Assembly: GCA_963921935.1 (NCBI GenBank)
Contig: OY998175.1
Span: forward strand, 226,570,122 to 226,634,121
Source: Galeruca laticollis
Taxonomy: Eukaryota; Arthropoda; Insecta; Coleoptera; Chrysomelidae
Length of the DNA: 64,000 nucleotides
Direction of reading: 5' to 3'
Shown in pieces: positions 45,856 through 57,411 of this stretch. Below the pieces are notes generated by a model. It was not told where the DNA came from. It searched no databases and saw only the letters and a list, made by a program, of their open reading frames with translations. Position numbers and translations under genes: made by a program. The stretch's first letter is position 1. Each line of letters begins with the position of its first letter.

Positions 45856-47114
45856 GAAAGCAATCCACTTACAAGATAACTATAAACTCATATCGTTCGA
45901 TGTAACTAACATGTTTACTAAAATTCCTCCTAAAGAATGTCTAATACTTGTAAGAAAATTACTAGAAGATAAAAATATTAATCCAGGAATAATATCAGAT
46001 ATACTTAATTTATTTGATGTATGCATTAATCATAATTATTTCACTTTTGACAATAAGATATATATTCAAAATGAAGGTTTACCAATGGGAAGCCCTATAT
46101 CACCTATTTTAGCAAACATTTTTATGGACAATTTAGAAAGAAAGATCTTTGGAAGTAATATTTCGAAAAATATTTTATTTTGGTGTAGATGACAAATTAG
46201 CTTGTTTTATGGGTAGTGAACGACAATTAGATGTATTTTTCAACCACATCAATAATTTACACCCGAAAATTAAATTTACATTAGAAATTGAAGAAAATAG
46301 CTCAATCAATTTTCTTGATTTAAAAATTCAAAGAGTTAATAATGTACTTGATTATTCAATTTACCGAAAACCAACACAAACCGATGTAACAATTCCATTC
46401 AATTCTAACCACCCTGTGTCTCACAGACTAGCAGCATATAATTCAATGATACATAGAGCTTTTTCAGTTCCTATGAACAAATGTAATTTTGATAGAGAGA
46501 TTAATACAATTAGACAAATAGCAACATCTAACGGTTATCCATTAGATATGATAAATAAGCTAATTAGTAAAAAAAAGGAAAAAGTGGCATTACAACTAAT
46601 ATATCCTAAACAAGCTGATGAAATTAAAACTTATAAAACCATCACATATGCAGGGAATATTTCTAAAAATATTTCAAAGATAATATCTTCAGCAACGAAT
46701 ACAACAATTTCTTTTAAAACAGAAAGTAACGTTAGTACAAAATTGGTAAATGTAAAAACAAAAATACCACTATTAAAGAAGTCAGGTATATATAAACTCA
46801 AATGTCCAGAATGTAATGCTGTCTATTTGGGTCAGACCCTTAGGAATTTTGAAATACGATACAGTGAGCACTTACGAGCATACAGATTAAAACAACCAGA
46901 TAAATACCACCACGCAAAACATCTACTTGACACCAATCATTCATTGACACCTAACACAGAACTAGAAGTACTGCATATTTGTGAAAAGAAACAAGAACTG
47001 GATTTCCTTGAAGAACTGCAAATAAGAAGACATTTAAGAAACCCACAATATGAAGTTGTAAATGAACAGTTAAATCTAGGAAGCTCTCCACTAATAGACT
47101 GTCTTCTTAAGTGA
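45856..47114 (+). pseudogene. Penelope RT/GIY-YIG, right arm
   Basis: Same protein as the left arm in the plus orientation and nearly identical in sequence. The RT part has NEGLPMGSPISPILANIF, then the same frame change as in the left arm at the VDD position (FYFGVDDKLACFMGS), the linker, and a complete GIY-YIG domain ending at the stop at 47112. Few differences separate the arms (for example FDVC against IDVC). The N-terminal RT is missing from this arm too. Confidence 0.8.
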
Positions 47115-47496
47115 TAATTGTAAAGATCAGCAGATATAGTTTTCCTGGTTTTCTATATCATTGCACAGTTATACTGATCTTAATTGGAAAAATGATATCC
47201 AGGATATCACCATAGGGCTAATAATATCTAAGCTTCAATATTTGTTATATCACATCTTCTTCTTTTTTCTATAAACATATATTAAGCCAATCACAAGTTA
47301 GGTTACTTCTTGGTCTAGCCAAAAATAACTACTAAACATCAGGTAGGCATAAAATGAAATGTAACTTCTGTCATTCTGACGATGATATTGATTTATCGAA
47401 ACAATTGTCATTTTTTTAGAATTTCCAATAATTTGTATTATATTGTGGAATTAACTAGAGACCTTGAGTTTCATTTAAAAACACTAAACATTATAT

Positions 47497-47573
47497 GTTC
47501 AAAGTGCAAAAAATACGTATGCGAAGATCACAGAAGAAGGACTATCTGTTGCTTAAAATGTTTGTCAAATTAA
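47497..47573 (+). pseudogene. piggyBac-like transposase, cysteine-rich C-terminal tail
   Basis: The sequence CSKCKKYVCEDHRRRTICCL ending in KCLSN has the C-x2-C-x4-C-x2-H spacing of the piggyBac C-terminal RING/PHD-like finger that binds transposon ends. It continues directly from RKLNII at 43710 once the Penelope unit is removed. Confidence 0.75.
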
Positions 47574-48473
47574 ATTTTTTATTATTTTATATGTGTAAGA
47601 ATTTCATAAGTTTAATTTTTTCAAACTTTCCAAATATTTTTCAGTATAACGTTGTTTAAAAGTTTTTCTGATTTTCTGCAATGTTGATTATTACGAAAAT
47701 TATATTAATTTCTAATAAAAACATCAAAATCTCGCAGAATAATTTTATTTTAAACTTTAGGATTGAATTATTCTAAAAATTGTATGGGGTCCTTCAAAGA
47801 CTCCGCTTGGGCATCTAAGTCGATTTGATAAGCATGGGTATCTAATACCTGAAAACCTACAATAATCTCTGAAAGATGTAAATTACAAATGGTAAACAGT
47901 AACAGGGTCGTATTCGAGACGCCTTTGTAACCTTTTCTTGCAATAATTCACTGATGAAAAAATATGAAAATGATCTGGGAAATTGTAGCTTGATTTACCT
48001 ATTTACGTTCTCAGGACTCTTCATGGATGGATGAATGGAAAATTATGGTATTATTGTAAGTTATAACGGTGGCTTTTATATTGAAATTAATATGGTCCTT
48101 GTGGAAAACTCATCGCAGACAATTGAAGAGGGATATTACCCGAAGCATAGGAGTCCAGAAGACAATAGGAACTTTGAGAGTATAAAATTGTAAGTACCGA
48201 TCATAAAATACTTCAACCTAGAATTGTCACTGGGATTGGAGAGAATGATTTAAGTTACGATGCTGCCAAACTTCACAGGGCGCTGATCATCAACAACCGT
48301 GACGTCAAAATTTGCTCTGTTTTGATTGGTCTCGTGGCTGTTGTCCATTTTCTTTCAATAAAGATAATGTTTCCATTTATTTTGTGATTATTGAAATGTT
48401 TGTGTTTTTCTCGATTTACTGAAAATCTTTTTGGTGTTAGTATTATTTACTTCTATAGATATAGTTATATAAA
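47574..48473. other. piggyBac 3' end, then unannotated DNA
   Basis: The piggyBac right terminal repeat lies at about 47787-47817. From there to 48473 no coding exon is recognised. Sequence around 48300-48360 (GACGTCAAAATTTGCTCTG, GATTGGTCTCGTGG) has the look of a promoter before the THAP frame that follows. Confidence 0.35.
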
Positions 48474-48718
48474 ATGGAAGGAAAAATAAACAAACCATTT
48501 AAGAAACCCTGTTCGATTTCCGCTTTGCTCAGACAAAATGAGTGCCCTGTGCCTGAAGTATTCCAATCCTGGATGATACATGTTAATAATGTGAAGTTAC
48601 ACGGCAGAACAAATGTACCAAAGCTTCCGTGTTTGTGATAGACATTTTAGTGATGACTGTAAAGTACCAGGAAAAAGAGGTTTAAAAAGAAAGGATGTTC
48701 CAACTTTATTCATTCCAG
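48474..48718 (+). pseudogene. THAP-domain exon fragment
   Basis: From ATG 48474 a short N-terminal frame runs for about 55 residues, then a frame change leads into SFRVCDRHFSDDCKVPGKRG, LKRKDVPTLFIPG and a GTAATT splice-donor-like site at 48719. The C-x2-H..F and the LPxFIP-like end identify a THAP domain, distinct in sequence from those at 321 and 49174. The downstream exons are missing, replaced by a retrotransposon fragment. Confidence 0.5.
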
Positions 48719-48739
48719 GTAATTACGTACATTTAATAT

Positions 48740-48920
48740 CAAGATTGATAATAAATACACAGAAAACATCAACATCAAACGTGGTGTATACTTTCTCCGC
48801 TATTGTTTAATATGTACTCGGAAGTCATCATGAGGGGGGCATTACACAATGAAGCAGCTGGAGTAGTAGTAAACGGAGTTCCTATAAACAATTTACGATA
48901 CGCAGATGATACCGTACTGG
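48740..48920 (+). mobile_element. Non-LTR retrotransposon fragment, 5' side of the P insertion
   Basis: The readable part is ILSPLLFNMYSEVIMRGAL, VNGVPINNLRYADDTVLA, covering RT motifs up to the catalytic YADD. It continues after the P-family element at 54521 (AESINDL, KMAQKVYE). The 7-bp word GTACTGG at 48914-48920 is repeated at 54514-54520. Confidence 0.75.
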
Positions 48921-49173
48921 CAAAGTTTACAGAATAAAATAACAGTTGCCTCACCCGACGCCACGCCCATCGCTACCACCGTCTGCCCCCTCACCGCTAC
49001 GACTACCGATCGGTTCTGCACTCTGTCCACAGTGAGTACAGTGATTCTGTAAACTGTGACAGTGGCTTATGGAACAGTTGTCTTAGGTAGATACAGAGTG
49101 CGCGCAAAAAATCAAAATAAAATATATAATTGTTTTATTAATTTAGTTTATCTTTACATTAATCTTTGTGAGT

Positions 49174-51540
49174 ATGTCACCCGTTTACTGCTGTGTGGAA
49201 AATTGTACAACAAAACGAAATAGTGGTTTATTGTTTTTTCGGTGCTCAAAGGATTTAGCTACGTATGAAGGAACGTATATGAACGATTCCTTCTCAACTG
49301 CGATTTTTTTTATTTATTAATATCATAAATAGGTATATATTTTGAGTAAAAAGTAACAAAAAAATTTTAGTCTGAAAATTCTTTAATTTTCGAATGATTT
49401 GTATTGTAAACTTTACAGTTGGTAGAGAATCGGCTGTATAGACTTGTGTGGTTTCTAGAAGATACAAGCTGCTCAAAAATTAAATCTGTTCTTAGATGCC
49501 AACTTTGGAAAACACAATTAGGATTTATCGGTGATCATCGAAATGCGCTTCTCACTCCAGAGGAATGTTCTAACCGCATTTACATTTGCAGCTTACATTT
49601 CACAGATACAAGTTTTACAACGCCTTTGAAACAACGTCTCGTTTCTAATGCAATTCCTACATTGTTGATATCCAAAACGACTAATAGTAAGTACCGATTA
49701 ATCATCGTTAGTGGGAATAAATAAATATCTAAAATTCACTTCCGGTACTTTTTCCCGTTTTTTACAAATACTTTATTGTTTGCGATCTAGTTTATTGTCA
49801 AAAAATCAAATAAAAAAACAAACTATTTTTATTCTCTTCAGGTACTTCTAAAAATATACACACTGAAATGAAGACGAGGCAGTTCAAACAAATGTATCAT
49901 GTATGCGAAAGAATGTGGAGAGCCAGACAAACCTAGTTATTAAAATAAGTAAGAGCATGATAATATTTCCAGTATTTTTAATTTTTATATTAATATATTT
50001 AGGTATTGCGGAAATTTGCAATTAATATTATTTTTCTAGACGAGTCTTGCCAAACGTCGCAAAAGCTTTCCTTGAGGAGCCCAAGGAAAGTATCGATGAA
50101 AAATGAAATTACGGCGCTTAAAAGAGAATTATCAGGAACCAAGAAGAAACTTGAAACTGAAGTTAATTTGGACGACTTTGAATAGTTTTTAAAAGACAAT
50201 TATTCCCCAGAGTCATATGCCTTTTTGAAAGCTCAACTAACCTATCCCAACAAATCCCCAAAAGGTTGTATATACAGCGATAACTATAAGCAATTTGCAT
50301 TAAGTGTCTATTTTCTTGGTCCCAAAGCCTATAAAAAACTTGCCACAGTATGTCGATTGCCTTCTAAAAGTACTTTACAGCGATGTACACAAAATTGGGT
50401 AATCAATCAAGGCTTCAATGATTTTATTTTTCGTCTACTTGAACTGAGAGTTAGTTTAATGCAAGATAAAGCGAAAGATTGTATATTATGTATAGATGAA
50501 ATTTCGTTAAAGTGCAATTTATATTATAATATATCAAAGGACAAAATTACAGGCTTTCAGGAAGGTTTTATGATAAAATCTGCAGATATTGCAGGAAATG
50601 CTTTAGTTATTATGGCCAGAGGCTTTGCTAATAGTTGGAAACAACCGATTGCATATTTTTTTCATAACACTTCATCAACATCTGATGAAGTGGAAAATAT
50701 ATTATTTGAAGCGGTGAGAAAATTAAATGCAACCGGTTTAAATGTTTTAGCCACAGTATCTGATCAGGGTTCTAATTTTTATAAGATGGTTAAAACTAAT
50801 CTGAAATTGACAGAGGATAATCCTTGCTTTCTGGTTGATAATAAGGAACTTGTTTACATGTTCGATGTACCGCACTTGCTTAAATCAACAAGAAATAATT
50901 TTTTCAAACATACAGTCGTACTAAACTCGGGAGTGACAAAAAAAAGCTATTTAGAAATAATGTATAGTGCTGAAAAACTGAAACAATACAGACTTGCTCC
51001 AAGATTGTCAAATGATTACATTTTTCCAAATAACTTTCAGAAAATGAAAGTCAAACTGGCGACACAAGTATTTAGTCATTCCGTGGCCGTGGCAATGCAA
51101 ACTTACATTGATTTTAATGTATTACCACAGGAAGCAAAGAGTACAGCAGAATTCATAGAAAAAATGGATTCTTTTTTTGATATGTTAAATTCAAACAATC
51201 TCTCTAACTACGGGGCTTTTATGTCAACTAACAAACAAAACACATTTTTACAAGAAATGGACAATTTGTTTAAACATTTAAATGTTGTAAGTTTAAATGG
51301 AAAAAACAAAAAAAAATTATGTTTGGCTGGAGGCTTACCATGCGAGCAATTACTGTTTTATTCAAGTCTTTAGAAGCGAAAGGATATAAAATTTTGTTTA
51401 CAAGAAACCTCCAATAGGACTGCTTGGAAAATTTCTTTGGGCAAATTTGAAATTCTTGCGAAAACGTAAAAAATCCCACCCCCATACAGTTTTGCCGATC
51501 ATTCAAGAAACTGTTTGCTTTGCGATATTTTGATCAAGCT
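49174..51540 (+). pseudogene. P-family (THAP9-like) transposase, main part
   Basis: Exon 1 (49174-49262) and exon 2 (49496-49686) form a full THAP domain: CCVENC, FFRCSKDLAT joined to CQLWKTQLG, IYICSLHF and a final NAIPTLL. Phases match across the GTATGA/TTAG intron. Exon 3 starts near 49842 and a coiled-coil exon near 50041 (EITALKRELSGTKKKLE). The main RNase-H-like frame (50225-51373) has CILCIDEISLKCNLYYN, LATVSDQGSNFYKMV, FDVPHLLKSTRNNF and, beyond a frame change, CLENFFGQI. Stops lie near 49922 and at 50183, so this copy is inactive. P transposases use GTP and cut element ends in the nucleus. Confidence 0.8.
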
Positions 51541-51566
51541 GATGGCGCAAACTGTATGGGGTATTA

Positions 51567-53636
51567 CCCAGCAAACACAAATGTATATGTTACATAAAAA
51601 TATATAACAGGGGAGGAATGATTTTTATATAAAACGTTTATATATTTTTTATGTAGTATTTGTGTAACAAAATCTATATAAACTTTGTTATATATTCTCA
51701 ATATTTATATTATAAAATGTTTTATATATTGGATATATTTAATTCTATATGTATTTAAGATGTAATTTCTGCTACATAAATATGAACATTTTTTTATATA
51801 TATTTATTACGTATATTTTGTTACATAAATTTTTTTATATATTTCATATGTATTTCTTACGAACCTCGTGTAATGTCTTTCTAAAGAAAAAGAACAAAGC
51901 TCTTCAATATTATAACCTTTAAATTGTCACGAGTCGATCTACCCACATACCTGCAAGTATAATAACGTTTTAAAAGGTTTTTCGTCTGTGTATTTGTTTG
52001 TAGAGGAATGGAGAACACATCATGTAAGTGTTATTATTATTATTTTCAACAGGCAAGGGGCATCGCCAATGAAGCCGTTCATTCAACTGTTATTTACAAA
52101 AGATTATTTAACAAACGTATTAAAAAGGTGAACTATATTAAAATATACAATGAAGTAAACAATTACAAATCACAGTATACCTATCTTACTAAAGTACTTT
52201 TCAAGATAATATTTTCGATTTAACTTACAACTTAGACATGATTTAACAATAATTCCCTATGTAGGGAGTCGTTATTCCGAAACAAATATGCACTTAGGGC
52301 TCAAGTAGATTTTGTAATAATATCAAATAAAATACACATCTTTAATCCTCTGACCACAGGTAGTAAGTCACGACAAAATATCTTGAAATGGATTAATTAA
52401 CACTTATCTGTTGAAAGTTATTTATATTCGAATGCTTCGATTAATATAAATTATGAATTTTAGGCAAAATAACTGTTTAAAACGAAAAAAATTGAAAGAC
52501 TTCTGTGAGTTATCAATAGGACAGAAAAACGGTACGTAGTACAATCTTACAATGGTGTCAGTGAACCCCGAAATACATAGTATAGAGGCATCTCACTCGT
52601 GGTTAGGACATAGAGATAACTACAAAATAAGGAACTTAAAATCAATTAAGTTATTTCAAGGTATTGTTACTATATGATTTTCTAATATAATATAATTAAT
52701 ATATACCTACATTTTTAGCTTGGTGTGGATAAGGCTAAGTGAAGAGACTCCAGAGGGAAAAGAAGGGCGAAACTGTAACGCTTCAAAACAATGGATAATA
52801 TCCCTTAATATTGCCCACTCGCTTACAAGTGGACCTCGAAAAGTCTTCTAAGAGAATATTTTCAATGGTTAATTATTGTTTTGTTTTCGAATAATCATTT
52901 GTTTTGCATTATTATTTTATATTTTATCATTTAGTTTTTGAATATCCTTAGTTTTGCAATATTTTTTTTCATTAGGTGTTTTGTTTTTAGTTTTTCTTTT
53001 TTATGTTAATAAAATAAATGTACTTATATGCATCTATTTGCTGTTTTTTTAGTAACTAATTACCAGCTACTAAATTCCAAAGATAGATAAATACCATTTA
53101 CAATATGTAAGTATTAAATTGTATTAAGTTGCTTTAAGTTTGAAATATTCATAAGGTAGGTATTGAATAATATAGTAACAATAGTTCCTTAATTTTTTGG
53201 CCAACAACACTACTAAAAATATTGTATTTCATTTCATCTATGAAAAATAATGTTTTAATAAATTTTTCTGAATTTATTATAAATCAAGAATTTCGCTGAA
53301 TTTTTTCATAGGTCCAATGAAATAAAATATTTTAGGTAAGGGGTGAGGAAAAAGTAAAATTAGGTAACTTTTGTTACATCTATATTGATATATAAATATT
53401 CTCTAGATATTATCTCATTTTTACATATATATTACATAGTAATTTGGAAATATTTGAGATATAATTTATAATATGTATTTCTTATATCATTACTGTTTCC
53501 TTGCTGTGCCGGCCTTTGTCAGTATTCAATACATAAATATTACCTAGTTGTGACTTCAGTTCTATATAACTGTGACTTTTATATGTCAAGAAATATGTAA
53601 CTTATATGTATTCAATATGTTTTTGTGTTTGCTGGG
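51567..53636. mobile_element. TA-target TIR element, 2070 bp, no recognised gene
   Basis: Inverted ends CCCAGCAAACACAAA and TTTGTGTTTGCTGGG, with TA at 51565-51566 and 53637-53638. Removing it with one TA leaves a perfect 27-bp tandem duplication in the P transposase, which confirms the boundaries. Subterminal DNA is full of TACATAAATATATA-like words. A 71-residue frame at 52008-52223 (RGIANEAVHSTVIYKRLFNK) is not recognised. The end signature CCCAG-n4-CAC resembles that of the element at 39042. Confidence 0.7.
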
Positions 53637-53659
53637 TATTACGGCGCAAACTGTATGGG

Positions 53660-54235
53660 GTATTATTACAGCTTAATCCGAAACTTTTGGAACAATGTGG
53701 TGAAATATTATGTGTACCCAAACCAATTTATAACCCACTTAAAGTATTTTCAGTTGACTACAGAAATCTGAAAAGCGTAGAGGGCAATGCTCTTGTTTAT
53801 ATAGCGGGATACTTTTTAAAAAAATGTTTGGTACAGCATAGTTGTGAAATATGTATTGATTTTAGTGAATCTAATATGTTGGGAAAGCAAGAAACAACAT
53901 TCTGTCAGCTAAAATCGTACACTCAATCTACATCCGATTCGAGAGGACTAATAATTCCATTTAAAAACATAACAGAATATGTTTGTGAATTAGAGGATGT
54001 ATTTACTAGCAAATTTAGCGAGTTGGCATATTGTGAAAATGTTGGATAAAAACTAAAACAATACTTTAAAACAGTTCCTTTCAACCATCCATGTGAAAGT
54101 TTTCCTTTAGATTATTTTATATCTTTATATACGAGAGTTAGAATTTACTTTTCTTTAAAGTTTTCTAATCAAAACATGACAACTTGCGGAATAAACAAAA
54201 AAAATTCTAAACTCTCTATTCTGCAACATTTTTAA
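53660..54235 (+). pseudogene. P-family transposase, C-terminal part
   Basis: The reading QLNPKLLEQCGEILCVPKPI, GNALVYIAGYFLKKCLVQ, LGKQETTFCQLKSYTQSTSD and ITEYVCELEDVFTSKFSEL is the C-terminal domain seen in P/THAP9 transposases. A stop at 54047 breaks the frame, and the same frame then runs to a TAA near 54233. Part of this segment, from 53936 onward, is tandemly repeated. Confidence 0.75.
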
Positions 54236-57124
54236 TATATTGTTGTAAACAATATTGTATTATAATAATTATAATTTTAAAATAAACCTAGAATGCTAAC
54301 TTTAATGTGATTTCTACCTTTTGAACACTCCTGGTATTGTAAAAACTCACTGTCGATATCACTAGCCTTTTTTATTTATTAAATACCCCTCGTATTCGTT
54401 CGAGTGCCGGCTTCGCTCTGCGTTATCTGCAGGTGTTCGCGGCGCACTTGGTTCTTGAAATAAGAAAGTGCCGACATGAAGTGAGGCAACTGTTATTTAT
54501 TCTGTAAACTTTGGTACTGGTAGCAGAAAGTATAAATGACCTGTGAAAAATGGCCCAAAAAGTGTATGAAACAAGTATCCATTATGGCTTGAATATGAGC
54601 CTTAATAAAACAAAATTCATGATCTTTACCAAAAAATCAAATCAAAACACACAACGGATCGTAAACCATCAGATAATAGAGCAATTCTATAAATATAAAT
54701 ATCTAGGAACCCTGATCAACGACAACAATGATAACTCATCAGAATTAAAAACGAGAATTGAAATAGCACGTGACACCTTTATTAAAATGAAGCAATTCTT
54801 TTGTTGCAAAACTTTGAGTAACCACCTTAAAATACGAATGCTAAGATGCTATATATTTACAATAATGCTCTATGGAATAGAAGCTGCCACTCTAACAAAA
54901 GAAATGCTTAAAAAAATAGATGCCTTCTAGGTGTGGCTTTACAGAAGGGTACTCCGGATATCATACGTTGACAGAATTACCAATGAAGAAATCTTGCGGA
55001 TTCGAGAGGACTAATAATTCCATTTAAAAACATAACAGAATATGTTTGTGAATTAGAGGATGTATTTACTAGCAAATTTAGTGAGTTGGCATATTGTGAA
55101 AATGTTGGATAAAAACTAAAACAATACTTTAAAACAGTTCCTTTCAACCATCCATGTGAAAGTTTTCCTTTAGATTATTTTATATCTTTATATACGAGAG
55201 TTAGAATTTACTTTTCTTTAAAGTTTTCTAATCAAAACATGACAACTTGCGGAATAAACAAAAAAAATTCTAAACTCTCTATTCTGCAACATTTTTAATA
55301 TATTGTTGTAAACAATATTGTATTATAATAATTATAATTTTAAAATAAACCTAGAATGCTAACTTTAATGTGATTTCTACCTTTTGAACACTCCTGGTAT
55401 TGTAAAAACTCACTGTCGATATCACTAGCCTTTTTTATTTATTAAATACCCCTCGTATTCGTTCGAGTGCCGGCTTCGCTCTGCGTTATCTGCAGGTGTT
55501 CGCGGCGCACTTGGTTCTTGAAATAAGAAAGTGCCGACATGAAGTGAGGCAACTGTTATTTATTCTGTAAACTTTGGTACTGGTAGCAGAAAGTATAAAT
55601 GACCTGTGAAAAATGGCCCAAAAAGTGTATGAAACAAGTATCCATTATGGCTTGAATATGAGCCTTAATAAAACAAAATTCATGATCTTTACCAAAAAAT
55701 CAAATCAAAACACACAACGGATCGTAAACCATCAGATAATAGAGCAATTCTATAAATATAAATATCTAGGAACCCTGATCAACGACAACAATGATAACTC
55801 ATCAGAATTAAAAACGAGAATTGAAATAGCACGTGACACCTTTATTAAAATGAAGCAATTCTTTTGTTGCAAAACTTTGAGTAACCACCTTAAAATACGA
55901 ATGCTAAGATGCTATATATTTACAATAATGCTCTATGGAATAGAAGCTGCCACTCTAACAAAAGAAATGCTTAAAAAAATAGATGCCTTCTAGGTGTGGC
56001 TTTACAGAAGGGTACTCCGGATATCATACGTTGACAGAATTACCAATGAAGAAATCTTGCGGATTCGAGAGGACTAATAATTCCATTTAAAAACATAACA
56101 GAATATGTTTGTGAATTAGAGGATGTATTTACTAGCAAATTTAGCGAGTTGGCATATTGTGAAAATGTTGGATAAAAACTAAAACAACACTTTAAAACAG
56201 TTCCTTTCAACCATCCATGTGAAAGTTTTCCTTTAGATTATTTTATATCTTTATATACGAGAGTTAGAATTTACTTTTCTTTAAAGTTTTCTAATCAAAA
56301 CATGACAACTTGCGGAATAAACAAAAAAAATTCTAAACTCTCTATTCTGCAACATTTTTAATATATTGTTGTAAACAATATTGTATTATAATAATTATAA
56401 TTTCAAAATAAACCTAGAATGCTAACTTTAATGTGATTTCTACCTTTTGAACACTCCTGGTATTGTAAAAACTCACTGTCGATATCACTAGCCTTTTTTA
56501 TTTATTAAATACCCCTCGTATTCGTTCGAGTGCCGGCTTCGCTCTGCGTTATCTGCAGGTGTTCGCGGCGCACTTGGTTCTTGAAATAAGAAAGTGCCGA
56601 CATGAAGTGAGGCAACTGTTATTTATTCTGTAAACTTTGGTACTGGTAGCAGAAAGTATAAATGACCTGTGAAAAATGGCCCAAAAAGTGTATGAAACAA
56701 GTATCCATTATGGCTTGAATATGAACCTTAATAAAACAAAATTCATGATCTTCACCAAAAAATCAAATCAAAACACACAACGGATCGTAAACCATCAGAT
56801 AATAGTGCGATTCTATAAATATAAATATCTAGGAACCCTGGTCAACGACAACAATGATAACTCATCAGAATTAAAAACGAGAATTGAAATAGCACGTAAC
56901 ACCTTTATTAAAATGAAGCAATTCTTTCGTTGCAAAACTTTGAGTAACCACCTTAAAATACGAATGCTAAGATGCTATACATTTACAATAATGCTCCATG
57001 GAATAGAAGCTGCCACTCTAACAAAAGAAATGCTTAAAAAAATAGATGCCTTCTAGGTGTGGCTTTACAGAAGGGTACTCCGGATATCATACGTTGACAG
57101 AATTACCAATGAAGAAATCTTGCG
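53936..57124 (+). repeat. Tandem triplication, unit 1063 bp
   Basis: Units start at 53936, 54999 and 56062, each beginning GATTCGAGAGGACTAATAAT and ending GAAGAAATCTTGCG. Each holds the end of the P transposase, the P right inverted repeat, and about 600 bp of the flanking retrotransposon RT. Units 1 and 2 are almost identical; unit 3 has more substitutions, including several amino-acid changes. The junction joins a P-transposase codon to an RT codon with only about 2 bp of shared sequence. Confidence 0.9.
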
Positions 57125-57411
57125 GAGAGTCTGAAAGGATCTAGAACTGTCCCAAGAGGTAAAGGTCAGAAAACTCCAATATCTGAGCCACGTAATGAGA
57201 GGTACAAGATACAAGCTGCTACAACTAATTATTCAGGGTAAAATAATAGGAAAAAGAAGCATAGGAAGAAAACGGATGTTGTGGCTTCGAAATCTCAGAG
57301 AATGGTTCAACTGTACATCAGGGCAGCAGTCAGCAAAATAAAATTAGTCATGATGGTCGCCAACCTTCGCAAGAAGTCGGCACTTCAAGAAGAAGAAGAA
57401 GAAGTTATAAT
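54521..57411 (+). pseudogene. Non-LTR retrotransposon RT C-terminal half (partly triplicated)
   Basis: The reading AESINDL, MAQKVYETSIHYGLNMSLNK, YKYLGTLINDNNDNS, RIEIARDTFIKMKQFF, RCYIFTIMLYGIEAATL and VWLYRRVLRISYVDRI is the thumb and C-terminal region of endonuclease-RT type LINEs. A TAG sits before VWLYRR in all three copies (54928, 55991, 57054). After the third copy the element continues uniquely (LSQEVKVRKLQYLSHVMRG, LLQLIIQGKI, WLRNLREWF) and ends in a GAA-repeat tail at about 57388-57411. Confidence 0.75.

Larger units (their letters stand above)
43711..47484. mobile_element. Palindrome of two Penelope-like elements
   Basis: Two arms of about 1.6 kb face each other, minus strand to 45826 and plus strand from 45856, with a loop of about 29 bp. 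The 12-bp word TAAACATTATAT flanks the whole unit (43699-43710 and 47485-47496) and the piggyBac reading joins perfectly across it, so the palindrome entered as one unit. Each arm carries the C-terminal half of a Penelope RT and a GIY-YIG endonuclease. The left arm is interrupted by an I-like fragment (44447-44847). Confidence 0.8.
35601..47817 (+). mobile_element. piggyBac-like element containing three nested insertions
   Basis: The left end is TTAA at 35597-35600 followed by CCTTTGGATACCCAAGCGGG and TCTTTGAGGGACCCC. The right end carries the complement (GGGGTCCTTCAAAGACTCCG, CTTGGGCATC at about 47787-47817). This is the piggyBac pattern, although the last bases and TTAA on the right are degraded. 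Inside is one transposase in three pieces, plus a mariner (36551-37864), a TA-target element (39042-42619) and a Penelope palindrome (43711-47484). Without these the element is about 3.6 kb. Confidence 0.65.
48921..54513 (+). mobile_element. P-family transposon
   Basis: The ends are inverted: CAAAGTTTACAGAATAAAAT then AACAGTTGCCTCAC at 48921-48954, and its complement at about 54481-54513. GTACTGG flanks both ends, 7 of the 8 bp expected for P elements. The element encodes a THAP-type transposase on the plus strand and is interrupted at 51567-53636 by another TIR element. Its 3' end is also present twice more in the tandem array downstream. Confidence 0.85.
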
